The position numbers and the translations under genes were made by a program. The notes under the pieces were generated by a model, which saw nothing but the letters and a program-made list of their open reading frames with translations, did no database searches and was not told the DNA's origin. This document shows, one piece after another, positions 10,243-21,338 of a stretch of DNA of 64,000 nt (positions are counted from its first letter, which is position 1; each line of letters opens with the position of its first letter). The stretch is from contig CM036251.1 in assembly GCA_020698575.1 (NCBI GenBank), positions 37,344,288 to 37,408,287 of the forward strand, read 5' to 3'. This DNA comes from Bostrychus sinensis (Eukaryota > Chordata > Actinopteri > Gobiiformes > Eleotridae).

Positions 10243-12031
10243 CACTGTAAACCCTGACAAGTTAATACAACTCAAAATTCTTTTTGAAACTGATTACATA
10301 AATAATTTTGAGTAATAAAAATTTAATGTTTAAGTTATTTTTAAGTACTATTTACCCTTAAATTTTAACTATTAGTATAATTTTAATTTATATAGATCAA
10401 AAACATAAAGCTTTTAAAACTTAAATGTTTTTATTGAATTCAAAACAAAGTTATTGACTGCTAACTACAAACTATTTTAACAATTATCTTAATTTCTTCT
10501 ATTAGTTTTTGTTTTAATTTAACCAAAAGATTTTAAGCAATGATAGACTAAAATGTTTATTTTGTAAAAAAAAAAAAAAACAAAACAATCATTTTAACCA
10601 CCTGTCACTTTTATTAAGAAACTTTTACAATAAAATATAACTCTTTGTTTTAAACATTGCAGCTACCTTGTGAACATTGCGTAAGTGCAGATCAAATAAT
10701 ATTCCTTCCATATAATTGAAAACAACTGGAATCTAACCAGGATTATCAGTTCAACAACCTAACCACAAAATGGTGCTAAACAAAGACACAGCCTCCATGA
10801 CGAAACAACCCTCCATACTTTAATCACAGCACTACTTTAACAGTACAGGCACTAGCTTGGCCAACCATCCTTTTTCAATTCTATACTCAACAATGTGTCT
10901 GGTCCATGCTAATTTGAGTTGACTTTCTAAAGAACAGAAAAAAATTAACTCACATCAAAGGAAATAGAAAGATTTAGGCACTACATATGCCTGTCAACAT
11001 ATGCTGAATAAACTGGCAGAATTTAAAAATTAAACAGCCTATTAAACATACAAAATATAAAATAAAGCATTTCAAATTTAAAAAAAAAATGTGGAAAAAG
11101 AGGTTGATAGCAAGTGTCTGTCTGACCAGGTTATGCAGACATAATAATACTTAGTAATAGACTTAGACTTAGTAATATAAAAAAAAAAAATACCTGGGAA
11201 TACAAAACTTGAGTTGATATGCACTATTCAAAACGCATAATCAAATGCTTTAAAAAGCTGATTACTCCACTGACAAAAGGTCATTTTTAAGACTCAACAC
11301 TCTGGGCCTCAATTTCCCATCCTCTAGACCCATGACAACTTTCTGGATAAAGTCAAACATGTTGGGCAACTCTTTTGGATAACTTAAATGCAATGCATAC
11401 ATTAATGCAAAAAGCATGACATACCCATCAGCCAGTGTAGATACATCAATAACCATGTTACCCTCAAGCACCACTGCAATTCTTTCTGGACAGAAGACAG
11501 ATGAGTCTGTCGCATTGGCGTTGATTGTGAGGAAACCCACTGGTAGATTTTCAATGTCTGGTTCATCGGACTGTGCCACCTATAGAAAAAGCATGGAATT
11601 GTATTGTATTAGCCTCAATTATATAGAATACTAAATACTAAAAAGAAAACAATTATAAGGCACCAATCACAGTAAAAACATTTGAAACTTGCAAACGATT
11701 ATACTTTTGCTATTCAAATGTGTGTAGGTTCACAAACTCTGATCTGGTAATTAAAAAAAACAAAATCTTCAACAGTGCCTTACATTTATTTACAAATTGC
11801 GAAGAATAAATAATAAATTGATGAAGCCAATTAAAACTCTATAATTTTTTAACACTTACATCCCATGTCTTCAGAAAACTTGAGTCGTCTTCATGCAGAT
11901 AGGCGGGGAGAGCACGAAGAACAAAGGCACGTCTGGTATGGACATCAACTTCCTCCTATAATTGATCACAAAAGTACTTAAGATATGGCAGATTGAAAAC
12001 TTTCAAAGAGGATAGAGGAGGTAAAGGAGAG

Positions 12032-12448
12032 TGATATCATGAATTTTTGAATGTCTCCTGCTCTCTTGACTTGTATGTAGCAGCTGTGACCTGTTGTTTT
12101 GACCTTCTCCATATTGGGACATAAGATGTTAGCTGACATGTGTCCACTGTCTCCTAGGCATGAAAGGTGAACCATAACCTGCTAATCTTAGTCCATCCTC
12201 GACCAGTCTATAAACCCAGGGACATTTACATCTCCTGTATCCTATATAAGCTGTTGGGACACAGACACTAAAAGGAGAGGACACACAGACACTCGAGGGG
12301 GCAGACTTGCAAACTATGTAGGAGTGAGCAGTAGTAGCGGGATCTGTGTCATCTCTGTCTGCCATGTCTGTTCCATTAAAGCAACCTTACTGACCACCAT
12401 TGCACTATGGCCTCGGTGTTCCCTGCTTCTCTGTTTTTCTTGATATCA
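12032..12448 (+). mobile_element. Solo LTR, family S, copy 1
   Basis: The element starts TGATATCATG and ends TTGATATCA, so both ends carry the palindrome TGATATCA. The 5-bp duplication GAGAG flanks it at 12027-12031 and 12449-12453. A TATATAAG box near 12241 and an ATTAAA near 12374 give a plus-strand LTR orientation. No internal retroelement genes remain. It shares most of its length, inverted, with 56491-56952. It lies in an intron of the CACTA-like element's second gene, so it inserted later. Confidence 0.88.
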
Positions 12449-12453
12449 GAGAG

Positions 12454-12535
12454 GAAATGGAAAAAACAGAGAGAGAGAGAGGAGAGGGGAGCAGTGAAGA
12501 GAGCAAAGAGGAGAGAGAGAGGAGATAAAAAAAAG
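12454..12535 (+). repeat. Purine-rich GA/GAG low-complexity tract
   Basis: A run of GAGAGAGG-type repeats sits between the solo LTR and the splice donor of a second-gene exon. It has no coding content. Confidence 0.8.
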
Positions 12536-13622
12536 GTACTTACCTGGCGGTCATAAATGTTGAACAACCGGCCCAAGACATCGGAAACTTTCCCTGAACG
12601 AGCGGCTTTTTTTCTCAGTAAGCTCTGGAGTCGTGAGGCATGTTGGTCAAATGCAGCATAGAAATGGTTCTTCAGATTTACATTGGTTATTCTGTGAAAC
12701 TCTGCACAGATCTGCACAAAAAGTGTCAAATTGAGTACAGTGGAAATGTAAAATATTAAAGATTTATTAAACATAATTATTTTTTATTATCTGTGACTCT
12801 ATTTTCAGTGCAGGCCAGCACTCCAGGATCTCAAGAACAGGTAGGTCATCAGTGATCACCTCTTTTCGTCTCAGGGCAAAGGTGGTCTGCATTAACTGGG
12901 TAATCTGGAGAAGATTTTTGTCACTCTTCTTGGTCTCGTTTACAATCTGGAGTCTCATTTCGTCCAAGCTAGCAGCATCTTCACCTTGAGGCAAATTTGG
13001 CAGAAAATTCACCTCTGCTCTTTTGGGTTTTTTTATGTTTGTGTGAGGGGATTGCTTGTCTGGGTTGTTTCTACTTCTCTTTCCAGAGTTTACAGCTACC
13101 TCATTTATCCCTGCCCGCCTTAACTTATCACGATAGTTTCCCATCTTATAAGTGAGACTATTTTACCAACCATACCAACCTGTCTGTGAACCTAGCTCTT
13201 TTAAGCAAGGATGTTTAGTGACAAGTGCTTCTGCTACTTTTGCAATGTCCTTTTCACTGGGATATGCTTTGAAACTATGCATCTTGCTTGCCAGAGTCTC
13301 AAGAACGTCATGTTTTTGTCCTCTAGTTAGTTTCACAGTACTCCCTGATTTCTCATATGCAGCATTTCCCTGGGCAAGTATAAATTCAACCTCATAAGAG
13401 AAGGTAGGCACCGGAAATACTTGAGGCCATCCCTGTGATCTTTCTGGAGTCATGGCATGGGGCAATATTATAGTGTCATCTGCTGCTAAAGAACTGGCAT
13501 CACTTTCTGAACGTAAAACCCTGACTACAGCTTTTTTTGGAAGTTCCTCTATATCTAGAAGGGAACATAGCTGTCCGTCAAAGTCCGGATCCTCATATGA
13601 TAAACTAAAGTCAAAGTCCAGC

Positions 13623-15957
13623 TTAAATTTTTCCCTTATCATTGTTATTAGCAACTTGAACAGAGGTTACAGTTGATGCTTGTGTGTGAGGTTTGAAAAA
13701 TGAAGGTGCATCAAGATGGTATGCCATCATTTGCTGATGCCTGGTAGCAAGAGTTTTTAGGATGTTCTTGAAGTTCTGTGTGTCATGTATTACCTTTTTG
13801 AAAAAACTGTGCTTTCCCTCAAACCTCATGGTCCATAAATGAACCAGGGGACCAAACTGCCTGGTCAGTTCTGGGTAGTGTTCAACATAGTGATGCTTGG
13901 GTCGAAGCTTAAAGTCTGGAAACACTTCTTTCAGACACTGTCTATGGTCACTTATTTTTGTCTGCATGTACTGTATAGAGCCTTCTGTAAAAGATGGAGA
14001 TAACACTAACTGAACTATTTCTTTAAGGTCCATTAATATGGCCCATGCTTCATCTCCTTCAGGGATTTTGCTTCCGATCATAAATGGTAATAAACGCAGC
14101 AAAGTGGCATTTTCATGACCGTTTCCGCCAACACTAAGTTTGCCAGCAAAGTTTTTTATTTGTGGCTTATCAAGCCTATCATAATGCTGATATGGAAATG
14201 TTCGAATCTTTGTGTTCAAATAGTCAAGATTAAAACACTTTTGTTGAATCATTTTACGAATACACAAAGCCATCTCAACGGGAACAATGCCCTCAAACAG
14301 ATCATGTAGTATGTCAGGCGGGAAACCAGTAATGGGATGAAAATACTGTAATGTCTTTCTCAGAGAACACTCACCTGTAAACCCACAATAGGTTACACTT
14401 TCTCCTTGAGTGACATTTTGCACATGAAGATCGTGACTGTCCTTTGTTCTCATAACAAACTGTCCATCAGATACTTCTGCAGTTTGTATTTCATCAGAAG
14501 TAGCGCAGCAGAACCTACAGGCATAGGGTCCCCTGAATGACTGCACAAAGCCTGCAAGGTCATGAGCAGCCAAATTATCAGTTGCTACGCAAAACACGGT
14601 GCCTTTGATACACTGACCAAGTGCTTCAATAAAGATACCATCCTGTTCAAGAGTCTGCAAGTCTTTCAACAGTGGTGACAACACCTTTTTATAGCCACAC
14701 CTACACAGATCATTTACTTTGCATAGCAAGGCTAGCTGTATAACATGTAAGCTAGATCTATACTGACTTGGTAAATTGCCAAGCAACCAATATACTGCAC
14801 ATAGCTTATGAATCTTTCTTGCTGTACCCAAGGGATTTGCAAGTTCAATATCATCTACATACAAGATAAGTGATAACTTCAACTCATCCAGACCAGACAG
14901 TCACTGATTTTCTTTGAAGTGTGTTCCATCTACATGAGACATGTATGTTCCAGTTGACTGTTTGGATTCTCTAATTTTATTGAGAAGATCTGTATTTTTG
15001 AACATTGTCTGAAGCATCTGTAGTACTGGAACATAGACTGCTGTGTGTCCACTGAAATCTAAAGTATACTCTATTGGCATCACTAGAGGGTAGTGACCTC
15101 TTACAAATGTTTTCCTTCGTTTTGTTATGGACAATTCTGCACCTTCTGCAGTAGCACACGGAAAGACATTACTGTTCATGACTGCTTCAACTAGCTGATT
15201 TAGGAGATCCTTACTGACAGATTGGCTATGCTCCTGGAAAACGGCCAGGACTGAATCCCTGACTAGAGGTTTGGACAATGAAAATATAGTAACCAAGTGT
15301 TCAACTATGTCTTGTATAGCTCGCTCTGACACATGCAGGATGCTGTGCATTTTCAAGAACAAAGAAGCCAAGTTGTTTCTAAGTTGAGTTTGCAATTCGC
15401 CGATGTCATACGTAGACTCAGGATGGTTGCTTTCAGAAGGATACACCTCTGTACTGTTCTGAGAAAAGCTAGCCATGCCAGATTCAAGTTCACTGTCTAT
15501 AGGAGGACTACTGCTTTCTCTCAAAATAATATTTTCCTTAAAATCTGTCACATCAGTGCTTGAGTGACTCCTACTTTTGTGGGCATTGAAGGATGAATAG
15601 ACATTAGTGCGATAATGGCAGTTTTTAAAAGGGCAAGCCACCATTTCATGGTGTTTTATATGTGTTCTAAAATGGCTTAGAATTGTTTTATCATTAAACA
15701 ACTGCTTAAATCCACAGACAGGGCAGACAAATGACACATGTTGCATGTGATCGCCACGATCCACAACCATCTGAGTGTGCAGCCGCGTTAGGTGAATTTT
15801 CAAAGCATTTATTGATCGAAATGCAAATGCAAATGCATTCCTGGTGAAGACATGGCAGTGGACTAACTGATGAAATATTATGATGCAAACGATAGTGTTC
15901 CAAGACTTGAACCCTCTTACAAAAGACTGCTGCACAAATTTTGCATGTCCAAGCCAT
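13623..15957 (-). pseudogene. CACTA/EnSpm-like transposase with C2H2 fingers, one stop and one frameshift
   Basis: An acceptor TTTGCAG at about 16064 leads into an exon whose ATG at 15957 starts MAWTCKICAAVF. Four C2H2-like fingers follow in roughly 140 residues (CKIC...HRLHH, CLHQEC...HLTRLH, CPVC...HFRTH, CPFKNC...HKSRSH). A frameshift near 15830 coincides with a GCAAAT repeat. The transposase core then runs with LDFSGH, LILYVDDIELANPLG, FCCATSDE, FPPDILHDLFEGIVP, KLRPKHHYVEHYPEL and WTMRFEGKHSFFKK, motifs of animal EnSpm-type transposases. A single in-frame TGA at 14901-14903 interrupts KENQ*LSGLDELKL. It ends at TAA 13623-13625 and overlaps the second gene by 32 bases in another frame. 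Confidence 0.85.
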
Positions 15958-16857
15958 TTGATTGTTAAGAGTTTTTGCTTTGAATATTGCTTAGCATTCC
16001 ATACAACTCCATACAGTGGGGAGTGGAAGCTGTAAATCAGGTGACAGCTGCCTAAATTTCAACCTGCAAAGACAAGATTGGGATAATTAGTTAGCAAATA
16101 AAGATTGCAAAATTACCTAACAGATAAATTAGGGGAAGAAGGTCAAATGTATTTATTTAAATATTATTTAAAAACAAACTGTAGTATGCCATACAATTAG
16201 AAAATTGTCCCATCTTTGTAACATCACAGCAAAATAAATCTTTATATTTCACTCTGTGTGTACAATATGCTTTTTTAATCAGAATAGTTAAATTGTTTCC
16301 AATTGTACAATCAAGGAAATGTGAAATAAAATTATTTTACACAAAAATGTCAAATGAAACAAAAGAAAAATATATTATTGAGCAGATGGGTGCAGGAAAA
16401 GTGTCTGAATACATGCAGGATGGTTTAACTACATTCTAAATAAAATATGAATAAAATGCTTTCTTCAATTAAATCAATTTTAGTAATACAACAAATGATA
16501 ATGAACTGTGAGTATAAATATTTTCCTGTAGTCAGAATTTTTGGTAGTGGTGGAAAAAACATTGCTTCACAAAGTCGTCCTAATAAAAATGTAGTTAAAT
16601 ATTTCCTGTAGGAAGACTTGGTAGCTGTCTTCAATATTTTATTTTAGAATTAGTCATCTTGTAACACTAAGGCAGCTGATTGAACTGTCCACAGACAACA
16701 GATGAGAAGCAGGTAACGTAAAGACAAAATACGTCGTTTAGGACTGATACAAAGCCAAGAACAAATGCTTAGTTAATTTACTATGTCCACAGAAAGCCAG
16801 CGTTGTGTCCATTCGTGCATCATTGTTCACTTTTATTCGACGCTTACTTAGTCTTAC

Positions 16858-17085
16858 CTTAGAAACCCGCTCGATTTTATACGCAAAATAATCCAATGAG
16901 TGTCGTATATTAGCCCCAGACTGCAGCGTGCTTGCAAGGCCATGGCGACGCCTCCGTCTCCGCCTCGGCGTGCGCGGAGAGCGGCCAGACATCCACGCGC
17001 GCGGACCGCGGAGACCGCCCGTGAAAAGTCGACCAGACTGAGTCAGAAAATAAGCTTTTTTACAATAGGGACACCTAATCAAACT
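16858..17085 (-). promoter_or_regulatory. CpG-rich first exon and promoter of the CACTA-like element
   Basis: This short stretch is far richer in CpG than the rest of the element and ends at a strong AAG|GTAAGA donor (16858/16857). It is open in a frame with an Arg-rich run (PRRRRRRRHGL) that ends in phase 0. It could splice to 16063 (transposase) or, in frame, to 13654 (second gene). That would give both genes one promoter. This is inference from splice signals only. Confidence 0.5.
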
Positions 17086-17545
17086 TAATGTTGAACGTGA
17101 AGCTAAGTTCTAACAATAATTTATCCCATAAATAGGCTAGAACAGGGGGGCGTTTAAAGAGTTACACGACGATGAAAAGAGGACAAGATAAAAACGTTTA
17201 ACTGTTTATTTCATGGTTTGTAAAGAGATTAAGCATATACTTTTTTTTCTAGAAAAAATGTAAAACTTACTTACCAAATTAGCAGACCCAAAGTCAAAAT
17301 CAGTACAATGGCGATCAGATAAGACTGAGCACGTAACGGACGTACGTGACGTCAGATAATTTACGGTCATTTTTTTTTTAGTACAGTGACATAATTGAAT
17401 CAATGTACTTGAGTACTATATCATTAAAACTGAAAACTTCTTCAAATGTGCCAAACATTTGGAGCTCAATCAACCCTTTTCACACTTTTGAGTAATTAAA
17501 GCTCATATTGTTTTACAAGGTTTTACTGTTAGGGTTTACAGTGTG

Positions 17546-17615
17546 CTTTGTATGCATTACTAGGTAATTTGAAGTACAATTACACAAAAGGTACACAGTA
17601 AAGTTACTTCATGCA
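17546..17615 (-). repeat. Inverted partial unit of the 175-bp tandem repeat
   Basis: Reads TTTGTATGCATTACTAGGTA, then GTACAATTACACAAAAGGTA, the reverse complement of the unit at 9535-10242. It abuts the right end of the CACTA-like element, so the element sits between oppositely oriented copies. Confidence 0.75.
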
Positions 17616-17785
17616 CACAACATGAAGCACATTCAGCAGTGGTTCTTAGCTTTATGTCTAAGTTTACACATTTACACAAGTTAAACAGCCTCCTATAACG
17701 CACAATCTCTTTAATAATACTCCACTTCACAATGAGCAGCAGGGCACAAAGTTTATCCATGTCAAAACTGTAACTTTAGTCTGTA
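17616..17785 (+). repeat. GC-rich duplicated repeat, copy A, left part
   Basis: ACATTCAGCAGTGGTTCT through GTCAAAACTGTAACTTTAGT matches 21353-21525 closely. The copy resumes after the 1.9 kb insertion at 19727. Confidence 0.8.
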
Positions 17786-18248
17786 TGTAACCCCCATAAT
17801 TTGACCCACTTTTCTTTTATTTGTTTTCATAAAGCCGGGTAAAAGATTGTAATTTGGAGAAAAAAATGTTTTTTTGATGTAGTTGCAACCACACGCCTCT
17901 AGATGGCATTAGACGGCAGGCTGAAATAAATAGCCTGCGCAAGTGAGTCAAGGAGAGACGGAGAAAAAACGTGGCAGGTAACGCACATGTTGTAATCTTG
18001 GTGCTCATTTTATCACAAATTGTGAAATGTCTGTTTTTTTTTCTTTGTCAAAACACCAGTTCTGAAGGTTAAACAACTGTTATCCATCCCTGCAGTAACA
18101 GTTTTCTGTAAAGATCTTCTCCGGTGAGTCAAATTAGAAAAATGTGTTTGAGCTAAGGTTGCTAAGCTAACGCTAGCTTTTATGCTAGTTTGCTGTATAA
18201 AAACCAATCGGAGATCCTTTTATTTTGAATATTGAACTATGAAAGTAC

Positions 18249-18355
18249 GGAAGCGCATAGTAGTCACCAAAAAAAAAAAAAAAAAAAAAAACTATCTCGT
18301 AATTATGAGATAGTTTTTCTCGTAATTACGAGATAGTTTTCTCGTAATTACGAGA
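18249..18355. repeat. Palindromic MITE, left half only
   Basis: Starts GGAAGCGCATAGTAGTCACC followed by an A-run and repeated palindromes TCTCGTAATTACGAGA. The right end is missing. A complete copy lies at 18901-19052. Confidence 0.75.
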
Positions 18356-18369
18356 TAAAGATCAACGTA

Positions 18370-18690
18370 CCCTTTAGGACATTGAATGGTGCCCATCACA
18401 GTAACCAGTATGAGACAAAGGTTTTTTAGCAATAGGACAGTAAATACATGGAATGCCCTGCCAGCCTCTGTTTTAACTGCTCCAAGTCTGAACAGCTTCA
18501 AATCACGACTTGATCAACTCTGGAAACACCACCCATGCTACTTTAACTGGGAAGATAACTCCTTTAGTTCCCCCGAACCCAGTATGTCGCAAATCACAAA
18601 CATTATGAAGTATGAAGTTCAGCTCAAGATCTGGTCATAGAGGCCACAGGGCATGCGACCAGAAAGCACCTCAGTAACCTAAGTAAGTAA
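18370..18690 (+). pseudogene. Non-LTR retrotransposon 3' fragment
   Basis: The plus strand reads MRQRFFSNRTVNTWNALPAS followed by VLTAPSLNSFKSRLDQLW, a common C-terminal end of LINE reverse transcriptase proteins (R.FFS.R..N.WN.LP..V..A.S.N.FK.RLD..W). The fragment ends in an AAGTAAGTAAGT tail near 18685, like the simple repeat at the 3' end of many LINEs. It is 5' truncated and lies between two copies of the palindromic MITE. Confidence 0.7.
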
Positions 18691-18900
18691 GTCATCACAG
18701 CTTAAGTGGCCAGAGAGTTTTGCCCCACCCTCCAGGGGCCTCAGTAGGCTAATTGAGGTAATTATTCCTGTCAATTAATCAATTATTTTGATATTTTTTT
18801 ATTTGGGCTTTATAACAATGAAGCTTGGACATTAAATGGCTATCCACTTATCATCCACTATCCACTTAGCATGCGGGAAACTACCAGCTAGCTTACTATA

Positions 18901-19052
18901 GAAGCGCATAGTAGTCACCCAAAAAAAAACCTATCTCATAATTACGAGAAATTATCTCGTAATTACGACTTATTTTCTCATAATTACGAGATAGTTTCTC
19001 GTAATTACGAGATAGTTTTTTTTTTTTTTTTTGGTGACTACTATGCGCTTCC
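18901..19052. mobile_element. Palindromic MITE, complete copy
   Basis: Ends are GAAGCGCATAGTAGTCACC and its reverse complement GGTGACTACTATGCGCTTC. Between them are several TCTCGTAATTACGAGA palindromes and A/T runs. The 152-bp unit can fold into one hairpin. No coding sequence. Confidence 0.8.
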
Positions 19053-19726
19053 ATATGAAAGAGACCAGAATGTGTATTAACTGTGGTTTGCTGTAAAATT
19101 TGGTATTAGGCCTATGCCATTTAATTTTTTATGTGAATCCTGGAACAGTTGATTTCATTTAAAACAAGCTTGTGTTGTATTGAGATATTGTGAATTGTGA
19201 TAGAAAATGTAAATGTGAGTTTAGATAACAGATAATCCTGCATATATGGACTGTGTTAGTAATTGAAATGTTAAATATGCAGGTTGGTTTTTTGAGAGAC
19301 CCCATTCAACTGAGGAATCCAGCTGCTCGCTGTTCGCCTGGACCACAGCAACCCGGGACTGGCATCACATCCAGAACACTGGACACTCAGCAATACCAAC
19401 CTTTGGTTTGCAGATAAGAACAGAAAAAATAAGGGAAAAAGAACTATATGGCCATTGACTAAAATGACTTGACTGACAAATCAAAAGACTGTGACTAACA
19501 AAAAGAGGTTTTACTGCTGCTTATAAAAAAAGAGTGGACACTTTAAGTTATAACAAAAGAAAAAAGATACCTGTGAAACAATTTTTATTTTTTATTGTAC
19601 TAAACAAAAAATATTTTTTTACCGGTAAAACCTTAAGTTGTTTGTGCTTACTATTCTCCTTATTGAATCTAGAACCGTAATACCAGTTGTAGCTTCCTCT
19701 ATAGTTATAACATAGTGTTACATGTA

Positions 19727-20402
19727 TTTAATAAAAAGAGGCGGGGGGGAGAAGGAGAGGAGGGCAGTGAAGTGTCGCGCGTTACGTTTCTGATCAGCAC
19801 TAAACTCAGATCCAATCACCTGTGCGTTTACCGCTGACAGGTGTGCGTTTTCCCATCATGCACTGAGCCGTGCAGCCTCCGCAGTTGCTCCTGATGAACT
19901 GCGGCGGCTCAGGCGCTGGTCTCGTTTGGATCTCACGGTGACCGTCGCACTTGTGGCATCACAGCACGTCGGGAACAAGTCGGACACAAATCTAACCGGC
20001 GTGCACTGCGCACAGACCGACACTGAACTGCGCAAGTCTGGACTCATCTCGAACGCACCTGATGGATGGAGACGGAAATGGTTCGTCTTCTACGCTCGCG
20101 CGGTGCATTTCTGCCCCACTGGAAGACCCGTGGCGTGTTGCTACCTCTAGGCTCGTTTGAGATGAACTGCGCCTCGCCTGGATTGTGAACGAGAGTGCAC
20201 GGCCGCAACAGGAGGAGGGGAAATACACCTGTACTGAAGTCGGACAGTTTGTGGCTCAGATCACGCACCATCACGCCCAAAATCCACTTCTCGCGTGTGT
20301 TGGATATGATTTTGAAAATAAATGCGTTAAACTGATTTGTAAGAACTTTTCTGTCCCGTGCTTGACCCCAGTCTGTGCATTAATGAGGTGCTCTTTTGGA
20401 GC
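19727..20402 (+). repeat. GC-rich duplicated repeat, copy A, right part
   Basis: From AAGAGGCGGGG through ATCTCGAACG it matches 21546-21880 closely: AGTGAAGTGTCG, GATCAGCACTAAACTCAGAT, CCCATCATGCACTGAGCCGT, CGGACACAAATCTAACCGGC. The two copies diverge after about 20070. The open frames here (20044-20457) are not conserved in copy B, so they are not taken as genes. Confidence 0.8.
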
Positions 20403-21338
20403 TAGAGGTAAGATCGGGCCTAAAAAATCCAGCCCGACCCAGGCCCGCGGGCATTAAAGCCCAACCCAGCCCGAGCCCGACCAATTAACTTGATTTGCAG
20501 GCCCGAGCTCGAAGCAAACCCGAAATTTCAATTTATCCCATAGTATTTTTGGCAGAAAAAAACGCAAGATTTCTTAAGGTTAAAATAATCTACATATTTT
20601 TATGATCATGATAAATGCATTTGCACAACGAAATAACGCTGGAACACAGAATAAGAGGCCAGACAAAGAGAGTGAACGAGAGATCTTGATGCGCACTCGC
20701 TTATTTACGCGGAGAAATACTGCAGCCCACTAGGCTTTAAATAGAATAACCAGCCAGTACAGCTGTTTAAATGCCTGCTCAGCATCGAAGTGCCAGTCTT
20801 TTTACTCTCATATGAAAGCAAAGCGCCACATTGACTACATTCAGCGAAGCCAACACAAGTTTCTGTATCATTTTCCACTATCAATTTGAAGCTTTTCCAC
20901 ACTTCACTCTTACCGGCGGTGCGTGTTTGCCTTTTCAGTTCCCCTGTCTTAAGTTTATCCTTGACTTCTTGCTGCTCCATATCAGGGATACCTAAACAAA
21001 ATAGATGCGGACTTGCGGAGGGAAGATTACATTCACGACACGTGCGCAAAGCGTGCCCTGGCTCTGCGCTTCCTGTTTAGTAGTAGTTATATAGCAATTA
21101 CCTTACAGCGCCTTCTCTGTTTTAACCAAATTATTTATTTATAACAAGTATTCCTTAGTTTAGTATCCACACATCGTTTTAGTATACATTTTTATAAACA
21201 TATATTTATTAAAAAAGTCAGCGAGAGAGAAGCCCGGCCCGGCCCGACCCGAACGTAATGATTGTCATTTTAGTCCCGACCCGAATTTCGGGCCGGGTCG
21301 GGTTCTGACTCGGGCTCGGGCTTAAGATCTTACCTCTA
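20403..21338 (-). mobile_element. hAT transposon derivative with exact 8-bp TSD
   Basis: The ends TAGAGGTAAGATC and GATCTTACCTCTA (positions 21326-21338) are inverted repeats. TTTGGAGC is duplicated at 20395-20402 and 21339-21346. Subterminal regions are packed with GCCCGGCCC/CCCGACCC motifs on both sides. The 936-bp body retains only a BED zinc-finger segment, so it is an internally deleted, non-autonomous copy. Confidence 0.92.
20705..21049 (-). pseudogene. BED zinc-finger remnant of hAT transposase
   Basis: The frame reads KSEVWKSFKLIVENDTETCV followed by GFAECSQCGALLSYESKK and MLSRHLNSCTG. This is a BED finger: W..F, C..C, then H....C in place of the usual H...H/C. It stops soon after the finger and the catalytic and dimerisation domains are gone. 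No host role is implied. Confidence 0.75.

Larger units (their letters stand above)
11262..13654 (-). pseudogene. Second gene of the CACTA-like element (SAMD3-like family), lightly broken
   Basis: Four coding exons can be placed: 13654-12791, 12711-12544, 11955-11860 and 11579-11262. The last three have clean AG/GT borders (GTAAGT donors) in phase 0. The product has a PB1-like start (IREKFKLDFDFSLSYEDPDF), then FPVPTFSYEVEFILAQGNAA, KHPCLKELG, a basic KKPKRAEVNFLPNLP block, and an ending DGKLRPRVLSLKNDLL. It matches a large fish family often labelled sterile alpha motif domain-containing 3-like, whose function is unknown. Two lesions are visible: TAA at 13163-13165 where Lys is expected, and a donor changed to CAG|AT at 12791/12790. 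The first exon starts at an acceptor-like TTCAAG, so an upstream exon is probably missing. Total is about 480 codons. Confidence 0.8.
10243..17543 (-). mobile_element. CACTA/EnSpm-like (CMC) DNA transposon, 7.3 kb
   Basis: The left end reads CACTGTAAACCCTGACA. The reverse complement of the right end reads CACTGTAAACCCTAACA. The flanks carry TG on both sides (10241-10242 and 17544-17545), a 2-bp target duplication as expected for CMC elements. Inside are two minus-strand genes: a zinc-finger transposase (13623-15957) and a second spliced gene (11262-13654). A solo LTR sits in an intron of the second gene. A CpG-rich exon near 16860-17080 probably holds the promoter. The terminal regions 10260-11260 and 17090-17530 are non-coding. 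Confidence 0.85.
17786..19722. mobile_element. TG...CA LTR-like insertion, 1.9 kb, 4-bp TSD
   Basis: The insertion begins TGTAACCCCC and ends GTGTTACA, giving TGTAAC/GTTACA inverted ends. TGTA is duplicated at 17782-17785 and 19723-19726. Copy B of the host repeat is continuous at this place (near 21523-21536), so the empty site is seen. The interior carries a palindromic MITE and a LINE fragment at 18249-19052. Without those it would be about 1.1 kb, which suits a solo LTR, but no TATA or polyadenylation signals are clear and a DNA transposon is possible. Confidence 0.6.

Noticed and set aside
19856..20457. Several 60-90 codon frames in the GC-rich repeat
   Set aside because: They are not preserved in the second copy of the same repeat at 21546-21964.
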